NCBI GenBank assembly: GCA_013215375.1
Contig: JABSRB010000043.1
Coordinates: 1-46,925, forward strand
Direction of reading: 5' to 3'
DNA from: Oceanospirillaceae bacterium
GTDB taxonomy: Bacteria; Pseudomonadota; Gammaproteobacteria; Pseudomonadales; Balneatricaceae
DNA: 46,925 bases
Made by a program: the position numbers and the translations under genes
The notes under the pieces: model-generated
Databases searched by the model: none
The model's input: only the letters and a program-made list of their open reading frames with translations
Told to the model about the DNA's origin: nothing
Shown here: positions 8,576-17,803 of the stretch, one piece after another
Layout of the letters: each line of letters opens with the position of its first letter
How positions within the stretch are numbered: position 1 is the stretch's first letter

Positions 8576-10570
8576 ATGTCTGCTCGCAGAGAACTGGCTA
8601 ATGCAATTCGCGCACTAAGCATGGATGCAGTACAAAAAGCAAAATCAGGTCACCCTGGCGCACCTATGGGTATGGCAGATATTGCCGAAGTACTTTGGAA
8701 TGATTTTTTAAAGCACAATCCAAGTAACCCATCTTGGTACGATAGAGATCGCTTCGTGCTATCCAACGGCCATGGTTCAATGCTGATTTATAGCTTGTTA
8801 CATTTATCTGGCTATGACCTATCAATTGATGATATTAAAAACTTCCGTCAAATGGGCGCTAAAACAGCGGGTCATCCTGAATATACTTATTGCCCAGGTG
8901 TTGAAACCACCACTGGGCCATTAGGCCAGGGACTTTCTAACGCAGTAGGTTTTGCTGTAGCCGAGAAAACGTTAGCGGCGCAGTTTAACCGTGAAGGTTT
9001 TGATATTGTTAATCACTACACTTATACCTTTATGGGTGACGGCTGCTTGATGGAAGGTATCTCCCATGAAGTATGCTCACTCGCTGGTACTTTAGGTTTA
9101 GGCAAGCTAATTGCTTTTTGGGATGACAATGGCATCTCGATCGACGGTGAGGTGGAAGGTTGGTTTACCGATGATACCGTGAAGCGTTTTGAAGCTTACG
9201 GCTGGCAGGTAATTGGCGGTGTTGATGGCCACAATCCAGATGAGATCCGTGCAGCCATTGAAGCGGCGCAGGCCAATACTACTCAACCTACACTCATTTG
9301 CTGCAAGACTATCATTGGTTTTGGCTCTCCTAATAAAGAGGGAACAGCGGGTTGTCATGGCGCTGCACTTGGCGATGACGAAATTGCATTGACCCGCGAA
9401 AAGCTGGGTTGGTCACACCCTCCTTTTGAAATACCTGAAGATATTTATGCCGATTGGAATGCACAGGCCGCAGGATCTGTTGCTGAAAACGATTGGAATC
9501 AACATCTGGCTGACTACAGCGAAGTTTACCCTGAGCTAGCGGCAGAATTGTTACGTCGTTTAGCAGGTGATTTGCCAGCTGACTTCTCGGCCAATGCCGA
9601 TGCTTGGATAGCAGAACTCTCTGCCAAGGGCGAGACTATTGCCTCGCGTAAAGCTTCGCAAAATGCACTGAACAACTTCGGTCCTATGTTACCTGAGTTC
9701 TTAGGTGGTTCTGCCGATCTAGCCGGTTCTAACCTCACTAAATGGTCGGGTGCTAAAGTTATAGATGGCGCTGATTTCTCAGGAAATTACCTCAATTACG
9801 GCGTGCGTGAATTTGGTATGTCGGGCATCATGAATGGCTTGGCGCTGCACGGTGGCTTTATTCCTTACGGTGCGACTTTCCTAGTGTTCATGGAATACGC
9901 GAGAAATGCACTGCGCATGGCAGCACTGATGAAAATTCAGGCGATTCATGTCTACACTCACGATTCAATCGGTTTGGGCGAAGATGGCCCAACTCACCAG
10001 CCAATTGAACAAGTGGCTAACTTGCGTCATACACCCAACATGAGTACTTGGCGTCCCTGTGATACGGTCGAATCTGCAGTGGCTTGGAAAATGGCCATCG
10101 AGCGTAAAGACGGCCCGACTGCGATGATCTTCTCTCGTCAAAACTTGGTACACCAAACACGTACAACAGCGCAACTAGCTGATGTTGCTAAAGGTGGCTA
10201 CGTATTGTCTGACAGTGCAGGCACACCTGATCTTATCTTCATAGCGACAGGTTCTGAAGTTGAGTTAGCGATGCAAGCTGCTACCCAAATACGCGAAACG
10301 GGTAAAAACGTACGCGTTGTTTCTATGCCTTGTACTGATTTATTCGACGCACAAGATGCTGCGTACCGTGAGTCTGTATTACCTGCTGCAGTATCAGCGC
10401 GTGTTGCTGTTGAAGCATTAATTGCCGATTACTGGTACAAGTATGTTGGCCTTAATGGCGCAATCGTTGGTATGACTACTTTTGGTGAGTCAGCACCTGC
10501 TGAGCAACTGTTTGAACACTTTGGTTTCACCGTTGATAACATTGTTGCTAAGGCGTCTGCGCTGCTGTAA
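8576..10570 (+). CDS. tkt: Transketolase
   Basis: Transketolase moves two-carbon units between sugar phosphates in the pentose phosphate pathway using thiamine diphosphate. The 664-residue protein has the N-terminal [12 protein letters not shown] motif (residues 23-34), the cofactor-binding [12 protein letters not shown] segment near residue 154 with DDNGISIDG following, and the catalytic [14 protein letters not shown] block near residue 463. AGGAG lies 8 bases upstream of the ATG. It starts the tkt-epd-pgk group, and also supplies erythrose 4-phosphate, the substrate of the next gene product. Confidence 0.97.
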   Translation: MSARRELANAIRALSMDAVQKAKSGHPGAPMGMADIAEVLWNDFLKHNPSNPSWYDRDRFVLSNGHGSMLIYSLLHLSGYDLSIDDIKNFRQMGAKTAGHPEYTYCPGVETTTGPLGQGLSNAVGFAVAEKTLAAQFNREGFDIVNHYTYTFMGDGCLMEGISHEVCSLAGTLGLGKLIAFWDDNGISIDGEVEGWFTDDTVKRFEAYGWQVIGGVDGHNPDEIRAAIEAAQANTTQPTLICCKTIIGFGSPNKEGTAGCHGAALGDDEIALTREKLGWSHPPFEIPEDIYADWNAQAAGSVAENDWNQHLADYSEVYPELAAELLRRLAGDLPADFSANADAWIAELSAKGETIASRKASQNALNNFGPMLPEFLGGSADLAGSNLTKWSGAKVIDGADFSGNYLNYGVREFGMSGIMNGLALHGGFIPYGATFLVFMEYARNALRMAALMKIQAIHVYTHDSIGLGEDGPTHQPIEQVANLRHTPNMSTWRPCDTVESAVAWKMAIERKDGPTAMIFSRQNLVHQTRTTAQLADVAKGGYVLSDSAGTPDLIFIATGSEVELAMQAATQIRETGKNVRVVSMPCTDLFDAQDAAYRESVLPAAVSARVAVEALIADYWYKYVGLNGAIVGMTTFGESAPAEQLFEHFGFTVDNIVAKASALL

Positions 10571-10590
10571 CGAGTTCTACAACATAAAAA

Positions 10591-10615
10591 TCCCCCTGTG
10601 CATTTTGCAGGGGGA
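10591..10615. terminator. GC-rich hairpin between tkt and epd
   Basis: TCCCCCTG at 10591-10598 pairs perfectly with CAGGGGGA at 10608-10615 over a 9-base loop. On the plus strand no T run follows, so it is probably an mRNA-stabilising or partial terminator hairpin between tkt and epd; on the minus strand it is followed by a run of T. The short 79-base gap still suggests that tkt, epd and pgk are largely cotranscribed. Confidence 0.5.
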
Positions 10616-10649
10616 GTATTGCCATTAATTCCCTCCCGAGAGAAAATTC

Positions 10650-11681
10650 ATGAATTTTCGTGTCGCAATCAATGGTTATGGTCGAATTGGCCAATGTGTG
10701 TTGCGTGCTATTTATGAAAGAGCACAAATAAACACCGATAAAGACAGCTTACAAATAGTCGCTATCAATGAATTATCTGATTTAGAGACCGTCACCTATT
10801 TGACCCGTTACGATACAATTCACGGGCGCTTTCCTCTGCCTGTTGAACAGTGCGATGGCGCGTTAATTATCAATGGCGATACCATTAAAGTGCTCAATGA
10901 AGCTGACCCTACGAAGTTACCATGGGGTGAGTTGGATATTGATTTAGTAATCGAATGTACCGGATCATTTAATCAACGCAGTATTGCGCAGCAGCATCTA
11001 GATGCCGGTGCGAAAAAGCTACTGTTCTCCCATCCTGCACTCTCTGATGTGGATGCGACTACCGTTTTTGGCTACAACCATCAGCTGCTTAACGCCAACA
11101 TGAGTATTGCATCAGCCGCCTCTTGCACTACCAACTGCATTATCCCTATTTTAGAACTACTGCATAAAGAATTTGAAATTGTCGCAGGAGTCACTACTAC
11201 CATTCACTCGGCGATGAATGACCAACCCATTATCGATAGCTATCATCAAAGTGATTTACGCTTAACACGTGGTGCTATGAGCTCTATTGTCCCTGTGGAT
11301 ACAGGCCTAGCCAAAGGTATAGATCGCATCATGCCTGAGCTTGCCGATTTATTTCAGTGTTTACATATCAGAGTACCCACTATCAATGTCTCGATGATGG
11401 ATATGTCTTTGACGCTGTCGAAAAAAGTCAGTGTCGAGCAAGTCAATGCACTGTTAAAAAGTGCGGCTAGTGATCGTTATGAAGGAGTGCTGGGATTTAC
11501 CAATGAGCCGCACGCCTCGGTCGATTTTAATCACGATCAACATTCAGCAGTGGTCGACGGTACGCAGACACGAGTGAGCCGCGGGCATTTGCTCAAACTG
11601 GTTTGTTGGTTTGATAACGAGTGGGGCTTCGCCAATAGAATGATAGATGTCAGCCAGTATTGGCTGAATCAAAAAAATTGA
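10650..11681 (+). CDS. epd: D-erythrose-4-phosphate dehydrogenase
   Basis: This is a GAPDH-family enzyme with the NAD-binding start VAINGYGRIGQCVLRA and the catalytic cysteine in SAASCTTNCI near residue 152. Features that point to Epd rather than glycolytic GAPDH are IHSAMNDQPIIDSYH near residue 183 and its position between tkt and pgk. Epd oxidises erythrose 4-phosphate to 4-phosphoerythronate for pyridoxal phosphate synthesis. Length 343 is typical of the family. GAGAG lies about 9 bases upstream of the ATG. Overlap in activity with GAPDH cannot be excluded from sequence alone. Confidence 0.88.
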   Translation: MNFRVAINGYGRIGQCVLRAIYERAQINTDKDSLQIVAINELSDLETVTYLTRYDTIHGRFPLPVEQCDGALIINGDTIKVLNEADPTKLPWGELDIDLVIECTGSFNQRSIAQQHLDAGAKKLLFSHPALSDVDATTVFGYNHQLLNANMSIASAASCTTNCIIPILELLHKEFEIVAGVTTTIHSAMNDQPIIDSYHQSDLRLTRGAMSSIVPVDTGLAKGIDRIMPELADLFQCLHIRVPTINVSMMDMSLTLSKKVSVEQVNALLKSAASDRYEGVLGFTNEPHASVDFNHDQHSAVVDGTQTRVSRGHLLKLVCWFDNEWGFANRMIDVSQYWLNQKN

Positions 11682-11715
11682 ATTCAAATTAATCGTTAAC
11701 TTTTAGGATGTATCT

Positions 11716-12876
11716 ATGAGCGTTTTGGAAATGTCAGCACTCGATCTTGCGGGCAAAAAAGTATTGATCAGAGAAGATTTAAACGTACCAATTAAAGCGG
11801 GTAAAGTTACTTCAGATGCACGTATTAGAGCTTGTTTGCCGACGATTGAATTAGCTTTGAAAAGTGGTGCAAAAGTGATGCTGATGTCTCATTTAGGGCG
11901 ACCTACTGAAGGCGAATACGATCAACAGTATTCCTTGGCACCAGTGGCTGAACACTTAAGCACATTGTTAAAACGTGAAGTGCCTTTGATTAAAGATTGG
12001 CTCAGTGGTGATTTTTCAGTGGCAGCAGGCGAAGTAGTGCTGCTGGAGAATGTGCGCTTTAATCCCGGCGAGAAAGCGGATGATGAAGCGTTATCTAAAC
12101 AGATGGCTGCGTTATGTGACGTGTATGTCATGGACGCTTTTGGTACTGCACATCGCGCCCAAGCTTCTACTCACGGTGTGGCTAAATTTGCCGCTGTGGC
12201 TTGTGCAGGTCCCCTATTAGCAGGAGAGCTTAGCGCCTTAGGTAAAGCGTTAGATAAGCCAGCATCACCGATGGTGGCGATTGTCGGTGGCTCTAAAGTA
12301 TCCACTAAACTAGAAGTATTAACGGCATTGAGTAATAAAGTAGATCGCCTGATCGTTGGTGGTGGTATCGCCAACACTTTCTTAGCCGCTGCAGGTTTTC
12401 CCGTCGGTAAATCGCTGTGTGAGCACGACCTTATACCACTGGCGAAAGAGCTGATGGCTAAAACTCACATTCCATTACCGACTGATGTGGTCGTCGCTAC
12501 AGAATTTTCTGAATCAGCCGTTGCCACGGTTAAAGCCGTTGCTGATGTGGCGGAAGATGAGATGATTTTGGATATAGGACCAGATACTGCTAAAGCGTTA
12601 GCGGCATTGTTAGAAGATGCTCAAACGATTATTTGGAATGGTCCGGTCGGCGTGTTTGAAATTGAACAGTTCGCCGGTGGTACCAAGGCTATTGCACTGG
12701 CGATTGCCAGCAATCAAGGATTCTCTATCGCAGGTGGTGGAGATACTTTAGCAGCCGTTGATAAATATGACATAGAACAGCAAGTGTCTTATATCTCAAC
12801 CGGTGGTGGCGCTTTCTTAGAGTTTGTTGAAGGTAAAGCATTACCAGCAGTGGTTATGTTGGAATCTCGCGCATAA
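11716..12876 (+). CDS. pgk: Phosphoglycerate kinase
   Basis: Pgk transfers phosphate between 1,3-bisphosphoglycerate and ADP in glycolysis and gluconeogenesis. The conserved [16 protein letters not shown] (residues 15-30), [21 protein letters not shown] near residue 112 and C-terminal [12 protein letters not shown] are all present in a 386-residue chain of normal size. In many relatives fba (class II aldolase) follows pgk; here it does not. Instead a MITE-like element begins 15 bases past the stop and only then comes a strong terminator at 13214. Confidence 0.97.
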   Translation: MSVLEMSALDLAGKKVLIREDLNVPIKAGKVTSDARIRACLPTIELALKSGAKVMLMSHLGRPTEGEYDQQYSLAPVAEHLSTLLKREVPLIKDWLSGDFSVAAGEVVLLENVRFNPGEKADDEALSKQMAALCDVYVMDAFGTAHRAQASTHGVAKFAAVACAGPLLAGELSALGKALDKPASPMVAIVGGSKVSTKLEVLTALSNKVDRLIVGGGIANTFLAAAGFPVGKSLCEHDLIPLAKELMAKTHIPLPTDVVVATEFSESAVATVKAVADVAEDEMILDIGPDTAKALAALLEDAQTIIWNGPVGVFEIEQFAGGTKAIALAIASNQGFSIAGGGDTLAAVDKYDIEQQVSYISTGGGAFLEFVEGKALPAVVMLESRA

Positions 12877-12891
12877 GCTGATTATGCCTAA

Positions 12892-13210
12892 GGAAGTAGC
12901 GAATAAGTCCCCAAATGTTCCCTGTGATTTTTTTATAACGTAAGTCTAAGCGATTAAATCCGCGGAAGAATGCGAAGTGAATGGCTAGTCCCTTACAAGC
13001 GTTCTGACAAAGTAAACGCAGATGAAACAAAATTTCATCTCTGTTGACCGCTTAGCTTTCTTTTGAAACGTAAGCACCCTACGGGGCGTACAGGATAGTT
13101 CGTGTTCTTCGTTAATGGCTTTCGCCGGGCAACCAGCCCGCCTGTAACCATTGCCTCAATCACAAACAATCCTGTACGCCAGGGGCGCTTGGGACTTGTT
13201 CGCTACTTCC
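12892..13210. mobile_element. MITE-like element with 20-bp terminal inverted repeats
   Basis: The left end (12892-12911) and the right end (13191-13210) are inverted copies matching at 19 of 20 positions, and both are flanked by the tetranucleotide CTAA (12888-12891 and 13211-13214), a possible target-site duplication. A second nested inverted repeat pairs 13086-13104 with 13161-13179. The 319-base element holds no credible coding sequence. It lies between the pgk stop and a perfect terminator hairpin, as if inserted into the 3' untranslated region. Movement would need a transposase supplied from elsewhere; no parent element is visible in this window. Confidence 0.7.
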
Positions 13211-13213
13211 CTA

Positions 13214-13256
13214 ACTACTGCTGTGAATGTTCACAGCAGTAGTTTTGTGTTTTTTT
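13214..13256 (+). terminator. Strong intrinsic terminator for tkt-epd-pgk
   Basis: ACTACTGCTGTGAA (13214-13227) is followed after two bases by its perfect reverse complement (13230-13243), and then by a T-rich tract to 13256. The T tract is on the plus strand, so it ends the pgk transcript. Its tail overlaps the stop codon of the convergent hlyU-family gene. It lies 337 bases beyond the pgk stop because of the element inserted between them. Confidence 0.88.
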
Positions 13257-13530
13257 AAAAGATCCCTTCCCCAAGCTGATCTATCATCAACTTAGATTTA
13301 CGCATCATTTCTGCTGCGCAATCATCTTTACTGCCAAGTACATCAGCGCGGATGAATGCATGTGTTTGCTCGCCTTTGACGATAGTGCCATTGACTCTGA
13401 ATTGGCTGCCATCAGCCATAGGTGCTGGCGTAATAGTAAAACCTTTGTATTCTTCGCTCGCCATAGTCGTCGGTGCAGAAGGTGTGCTATCGCTACTAAA
13501 CATAGCTTTTAGAGATGAAAATATGCTCAT
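13255..13530 (-). CDS. HlyU-family small protein (PF10115)
   Basis: The 91-residue protein has the pattern EYKGFTITPAP then FRVNGTIVKG and HAFIRADVLGSKDDC, the hallmark of the small 'HlyU' Pfam family. The family name comes from annotation as a haemolysin activator, but these short proteins lack the winged-helix fold of Vibrio HlyU, so I do not predict a transcription-factor role. No signal peptide or membrane segment is seen. It stands alone, convergent with the tkt-epd-pgk unit. AAGAG about 8 bases upstream supports the start. Confidence 0.75.
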   Translation of the reverse strand: MSIFSSLKAMFSSDSTPSAPTTMASEEYKGFTITPAPMADGSQFRVNGTIVKGEQTHAFIRADVLGSKDDCAAEMMRKSKLMIDQLGEGIF

Positions 13531-13629
13531 TGGGATTCTCTTGTGTGAGTTTTTTAAGCAAGTGTGCTTGCTTTCACGTCAATGATCAAGGGTAAATCAT
13601 GCTATATCAAAGACCTGTAAAAATGTCTC

Positions 13630-13789
13630 GGAGCTTGACCGAGAATAGCGATCGTCACGAGAGCAAGGCTATTTGAGGTGAAATTTACAGTGATTTGAGG
13701 CGAATAGCGTGCTATTTAACGAAATTCAGCGTTAATTTCAACCAAATAGATTTGGTCGCAGTAGATCAGTCTGTTCTCGGTCAGGCTCC
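13630..13789. repeat. 160-bp palindromic intergenic element, copy 1
   Basis: The ends GGAGCTTGACCGAGAA and TTCTCGGTCAGGCTCC are inverted copies with one mismatch, and the interior is also partly palindromic (CTATTTGAGGTGAAATTT mirrored on the right). A core GGCGAATAGCG-GCTATTTAACGA around 13699-13722 recurs with a single difference in the copy at 26333-26493, and both end in GGCTCCTA. It fills most of the gap between the hlyU-family gene and hemJ. No coding potential is seen. Confidence 0.75.
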
Positions 13790-13832
13790 TAGGTTAATAT
13801 GTTAAATCTTAAAAATAGCGAGTAAACAGATA

Positions 13833-14246
13833 ATGCTCTGGGTAAAAGTATTTCACATACTGGCGATGACCAGCTGGATGGCAGGGGTTTTATATCTGCC
13901 AAGAATCTTTGTACATTTTGTCGAGGGCAATAACGCTGATCAAGATGTCAGTCGCCTGAAAATTATGGGCGCAAAGCTCTATAAATTTAGCAGCATCATG
14001 ATGTTATTTACTTTAGGATTAGGTCTGTGGTTATGGCTGGGATACGGTTTTAGCGGTGGCTGGCTGCATGCTAAAATGTTATTTGTGGGGCTATTGGTGG
14101 CTTATCACTTTAAATCTGGTGCGATGGTGAAACAGATGCAAGTGGGGGAACTCGGCAAAAGCAGCCGCTACTATCGTCTCTATAACGAATTACCATTACT
14201 GCTGTTTATTCCCATTTTGATTTTGGTCGTGGTGAAGCCATTTTAA
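13833..14246 (+). CDS. hemJ: Protoporphyrinogen oxidase HemJ
   Basis: HemJ (UPF0093) oxidises protoporphyrinogen IX to protoporphyrin IX in haem synthesis and sits in the inner membrane. The 137 residues contain four hydrophobic segments, the N-terminal VKVFHILAMTSWMAGVLYLPRI with the conserved haem-ligand His8, and HAKMLFVGLLVAYH near residue 78. The C-terminal YYRLYNELP is also conserved. It is a single gene between two repeat/intergenic regions and convergent with gspN, with no long leader. Alternative family names (CopD-like) describe the same fold. Confidence 0.9.
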   Translation: MLWVKVFHILAMTSWMAGVLYLPRIFVHFVEGNNADQDVSRLKIMGAKLYKFSSIMMLFTLGLGLWLWLGYGFSGGWLHAKMLFVGLLVAYHFKSGAMVKQMQVGELGKSSRYYRLYNELPLLLFIPILILVVVKPF

Positions 14247-14302
14247 ACAGCGAAGCCATTTAGATTGCGAAGCCAGCCAGAAAGCTCGCAATGACTAAGC
14301 TG

Positions 14303-15034
14303 TTACAGCTGATTAATATTACCGCTGCCAATAAACAGATAACTGCCTTTGCTCAGCCTCTTGCTAGCGGTCGCTGCCAATTGCTCTGCAATCGCTGCAT
14401 CTTTTGAACTTGCGGTAGTTTTGGCGTTAAAATTTCCCAGTGCATCGATCTCTAACTTGCCTTTTAACTGAGTTTTAGGATCATTGCTGACATAACTTAA
14501 TAAATAAGCCCCCGCATTACTACAGCTAAGTTGGATATCTAATTGTTGCAGGTTGAAGCCGAGCAGCTGAAAATCTAATAACTGAATATCACCACTATTA
14601 TCAATACAGTCTGGGCTGTCGAAATCTCTCAATTGCGCGCTGATGTTACCTGAAACGATATTAAACATCGGATTAATTGCCGCTAAAGAATTCAAATTGC
14701 TGTTTAGGCTGAAATCAAAATCACTGCCGATACCAAACAGGGAAGTGGCTATTTGCGCATCAATATTTTGCTCATCTTGCAGCAGTTGCCAGCTTAGCTG
14801 ACCGCTAAGGAGCGCCATTGGTTTAAAATCCCACTGCCAGTTATCTGCCGCGTAAGCAGGTTTTAGGGTTAGGGTAGAAACAGAGGCGCTACCTGACCAA
14901 AGTGTGCCTTGTACGTTACTGAACGACACCGGATCCTCGTCTGTTTTGAACTGCTGATATAACCAGGGCATCGGGATAGTGCCAATCAAAGAGGCGCTGA
15001 AAATAATAATAAAAAAGAGACTGACTCTGAGCAT
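14303..15034 (-). CDS. gspN: Type II secretion system protein N
   Basis: The last gene of the secretion operon encodes a 243-residue protein with one N-terminal membrane helix (about residues 4-22) and a mainly beta-rich periplasmic part, including the common FSNVQGTLWSGSAS segment near residue 38. GspN is an accessory inner-membrane component absent from some type II systems. Identification rests on this WSG motif region, size and position after gspM, with 3 bases between them. The exact function in secretion is not established. Confidence 0.8.
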   Translation of the reverse strand: MLRVSLFFIIIFSASLIGTIPMPWLYQQFKTDEDPVSFSNVQGTLWSGSASVSTLTLKPAYAADNWQWDFKPMALLSGQLSWQLLQDEQNIDAQIATSLFGIGSDFDFSLNSNLNSLAAINPMFNIVSGNISAQLRDFDSPDCIDNSGDIQLLDFQLLGFNLQQLDIQLSCSNAGAYLLSYVSNDPKTQLKGKLEIDALGNFNAKTTASSKDAAIAEQLAATASKRLSKGSYLFIGSGNINQL

Positions 15035-15037
15035 TGT

Positions 15038-15514
15038 TTAATTTCCTGTGGCTACCAATAAACGGGTATTGACCTTGCCTAGATTTTTACTTTTGGCAAT
15101 TTGTACTTGTACCACTTTAATATTTTGCTGCTGTAAATCTTGCAGGAGTGCCAATACGCTATTGAATAAGCTGTTATCTAATCGATAGCTGATATCTGTT
15201 TGGTTGATATTGCCAATGCGCTCCACAGATAGTCGATGTTTTTTTATCAGCTGATTCATTTGCTGTCGCAGCTGGCTTTTGTTACTGGGGCCACTGCGTG
15301 TCGATTGCGTAGTGGCGGAGATCTTGCCGGCATTTTTTTGCATCCACTGCAATTGTTGCTGTTTGCTGGCAATGCTTTGGTGCAGCTTTGCATCAGTGTC
15401 GATGATGGGTTTTATTATTATCAACCATATCAGCATCACCATAACGGTGGGTGCGGCGATTTTTAAGATCCATTGCTCGCGGTGCGAAAGCTCATGGTAT
15501 TTATCCATTAACAT
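15038..15514 (-). CDS. gspM: Type II secretion system protein M
   Basis: A 158-residue protein with a short cytoplasmic N-terminus, one membrane helix (residues 16-35, IAAPTVMVMLIWLIIIKP) and a ferredoxin-like periplasmic domain. This is the GspM layout; the sequence is poorly conserved in the family, so the call depends on length, topology and position directly after gspL (one base apart). GspM pairs with GspL in the inner-membrane platform that connects the ATPase to the pseudopilus. Confidence 0.85.
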   Translation of the reverse strand: MLMDKYHELSHREQWILKIAAPTVMVMLIWLIIIKPIIDTDAKLHQSIASKQQQLQWMQKNAGKISATTQSTRSGPSNKSQLRQQMNQLIKKHRLSVERIGNINQTDISYRLDNSLFNSVLALLQDLQQQNIKVVQVQIAKSKNLGKVNTRLLVATGN

Positions 15515-15515
15515 G

Positions 15516-16730
15516 TCATTTCTCCCTCAATGTTAGCAGCGAGGTGACGCTGTTATTTAATGATGATTTTTGCAATGTGCCTAAGCTCGCCTGCAGTTTA
15601 GTCTGCGGTTGTTGATTGATTTGCAGAGCTAGAGTTTCTAAGGCGTTGTAATCACGTGCTTGCACTTGCAACCTCAGCACTAGTGGCTTGGTGTCATACT
15701 TTAAATTAACCAGGGAGATCTGCTGACTCTGCAAAATGGGCGATACTTGTGCCAACCAACTTAAGAAGTGTTGACCATTTCCAGATACGCCGCTTTTTAA
15801 CTTACCGCGCATTTGCGCATAGGGATCATTGATCCTACGATCATTGGGAAAGAGCTGTTTGTAGAGAGACACCATCTGGCTTTTTAGTTGCTGCTGTTGC
15901 TGTTGTAATTGATGGTTGTCTAGCACTGCTAAAATAAGCAAAGTAATGCCAAGCAGCGCAGTGGCGATTATCGGGGCCTTAAAACGGTTAATATTGAAAG
16001 TGGCTACGCCAGCGCTCTGATGTTGGCCCTGTAGTAAGTTAATGGCACTTTTAGGCGAGCTATTAAAGCTGGCAGCCAACAGTGGCAATAAATCGCTGTT
16101 CGCTCTAGTGGCAGCTATTGGGAAAAGTGTTAGATACTCACTCTCGCTATAAAAATTGAGTTGCTCTTGAAAATTTGGCCATAGTTGTTCTTTATAACGC
16201 TGAAAAATAAGAGCAGTCATCGCGCCTTGGTGTTGGCTTGAATTGCTCAAAATACGTTGGCCATCGCTCCAAATACTGCCAATGCCAGCCGTTATTGGTA
16301 AAAGCGAAAAATCCGCCACTAAGTAGTTAAAACTTAGACCACATTGCGTACCGAATTGCTGCCAACGCTGCATGTCACTGTGCTCACACACCAGTGAGCG
16401 GATATTATTATCAACCGCTTTAGCGCTGACAATATGCAGTTCCTCCAGCTTACTGCTTAAGTGTTCTTCCAGCTGAAAAGGCACTGTACGCAGCGCGGCC
16501 TTTGATGAATTGGGTACCGACACGCTAATAGAGCGAACTTGCTCGCCGGGCACAATCAATATAGTACTGCTAGCGGGCTGCCGCTCTACGGCTAAACGCA
16601 GTTCTTCGACACTTGATGTGGCACCTTTTAAAGCACAATTTAATTTACTGTCCCAGTACTGCCACTGAACTTCAGTTGCCTCTGTGACTGTGTCAGTGCG
16701 CGGCATTTGAATAAAAACAAAGATGCTCAA
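15516..16730 (-). CDS. gspL: Type II secretion system protein L
   Basis: GspL links the cytoplasmic ATPase GspE to the membrane platform. The 404 residues divide into a cytoplasmic actin-like domain (about 1-250, with TILIVPGEQVRSISV near residue 53 and FQLEEHLSSKLEELH near 85), a single membrane helix (about 255-272) and a periplasmic ferredoxin-like domain that ends the protein. Its start overlaps the gspK stop by 4 bases (ATGA), indicating coupled translation. The periplasmic segment is Gln-rich just after the membrane helix. Confidence 0.9.
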   Translation of the reverse strand: MSIFVFIQMPRTDTVTEATEVQWQYWDSKLNCALKGATSSVEELRLAVERQPASSTILIVPGEQVRSISVSVPNSSKAALRTVPFQLEEHLSSKLEELHIVSAKAVDNNIRSLVCEHSDMQRWQQFGTQCGLSFNYLVADFSLLPITAGIGSIWSDGQRILSNSSQHQGAMTALIFQRYKEQLWPNFQEQLNFYSESEYLTLFPIAATRANSDLLPLLAASFNSSPKSAINLLQGQHQSAGVATFNINRFKAPIIATALLGITLLILAVLDNHQLQQQQQQLKSQMVSLYKQLFPNDRRINDPYAQMRGKLKSGVSGNGQHFLSWLAQVSPILQSQQISLVNLKYDTKPLVLRLQVQARDYNALETLALQINQQPQTKLQASLGTLQKSSLNNSVTSLLTLREK

Positions 16731-17803
16731 GAGTTGACTCCGTATTTTCTTGAAATGACATGTACTTTTTTATTGGTGTTGATTCTAATTAATGAAACTA
16801 GTTTAAACTTGGTTTCTTTATAACTGACATCGCTCTCAACTTGAAAGTATCTATTTTCAATCACTAAGGCCTTTTTCTGCATAAGGCTAATTTTCATATC
16901 CTTGAACTCAGGGAGATCCCAAAATTCAGAGAGACTTTGAAAGCCTTCTTCAGGACGATTTTCAATGATACTTTGCGCGGTTTTAGTATCAATTTTTTCT
17001 AGTAAGATGGCGCTTAACAAGATGGCGCTGTCGTTATCTAACTGATTAATATTAACTTGCAGTTTGTTGTCACCAGGTCTGGAGCAGAGCAGTGGCAATA
17101 CTGAAGTAAAATCTTGCTGGTCGTTCGCTAGGAAGTGCTGCATCTCCTCTTTGATCAAGAGGTGTTGGTTCGGAGTTTCTCTGGGTAGTTCTGCAGAGGC
17201 ATAATAAGAGTTTTCAGCCCCGTGGTTGCCACTGGGGATATTGTCTTCATCGAGCCAGTCAATAATACGATCACTAAAAAAGTCAGCGCGATTACGCTCT
17301 ATGTCGTGCAGCGAAAACAGCGCTTGGAGTTGACTGCGTTTCAAGGGAATACCAAGAATATTTTCATCGAGCGCTTGCTCGGCCTTTTTTTGCGGAGTGT
17401 CGCCACTAATTTCAGGGTTATCGACTTTATCGAAGAGTACCCTGTTGATGACATTAATAGCACTACGCTGTGAAAAACTATTAATATTAAAACAGTTTTG
17501 TAGCGGTTTGAGTGTGATGTTTATTGCACCATCGGTAATAGGGAAATGCAGTGTTTTATGCTTATCAAGCAATATTTTTTTAAACAAATATTCTTTAGTG
17601 ATCAATCTTGCGTATTCTTCCCCAGCCTTTGCATACCAATAACTTTGTTGTACTTGCTGTTGATTAAATTGTGCACTGCTCAAATTATTGGCGGCTTCTA
17701 TTATCTGCATACTCAATATACTGATGATTGAAAGTACCCCCAGCACTAAAATCAATGCAGCGCCTGTTGAGTTGTGAGTAACTTTAGGAGTAGATGCTTT
17801 CAC
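16727..17803 (-). CDS. gspK: Type II secretion minor pseudopilin K
   Basis: GspK caps the pseudopilus tip together with GspI and GspJ. The N-terminus has the class III leader ending in G before AALILVLGVLSIISIL; as usual for GspK the Glu at position 5 of the mature pilin is missing. The 358 residues are long enough for the large inserted alpha domain typical of GspK, and LFSLHDIERN...DWLDEDNIPSG is a family block with metal-binding acidic residues. It overlaps gspJ and gspL by four bases each. Confidence 0.92.
   Translation of the reverse strand: MKASTPKVTHNSTGAALILVLGVLSIISILSMQIIEAANNLSSAQFNQQQVQQSYWYAKAGEEYARLITKEYLFKKILLDKHKTLHFPITDGAINITLKPLQNCFNINSFSQRSAINVINRVLFDKVDNPEISGDTPQKKAEQALDENILGIPLKRSQLQALFSLHDIERNRADFFSDRIIDWLDEDNIPSGNHGAENSYYASAELPRETPNQHLLIKEEMQHFLANDQQDFTSVLPLLCSRPGDNKLQVNINQLDNDSAILLSAILLEKIDTKTAQSIIENRPEEGFQSLSEFWDLPEFKDMKISLMQKKALVIENRYFQVESDVSYKETKFKLVSLIRINTNKKVHVISRKYGVNS

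Noticed and set aside
13255-13530. HlyU haemolysin transcription activator
   Set aside because: The protein matches the small family of that name but has no helix-turn-helix, so a regulator role is not supported by the sequence.
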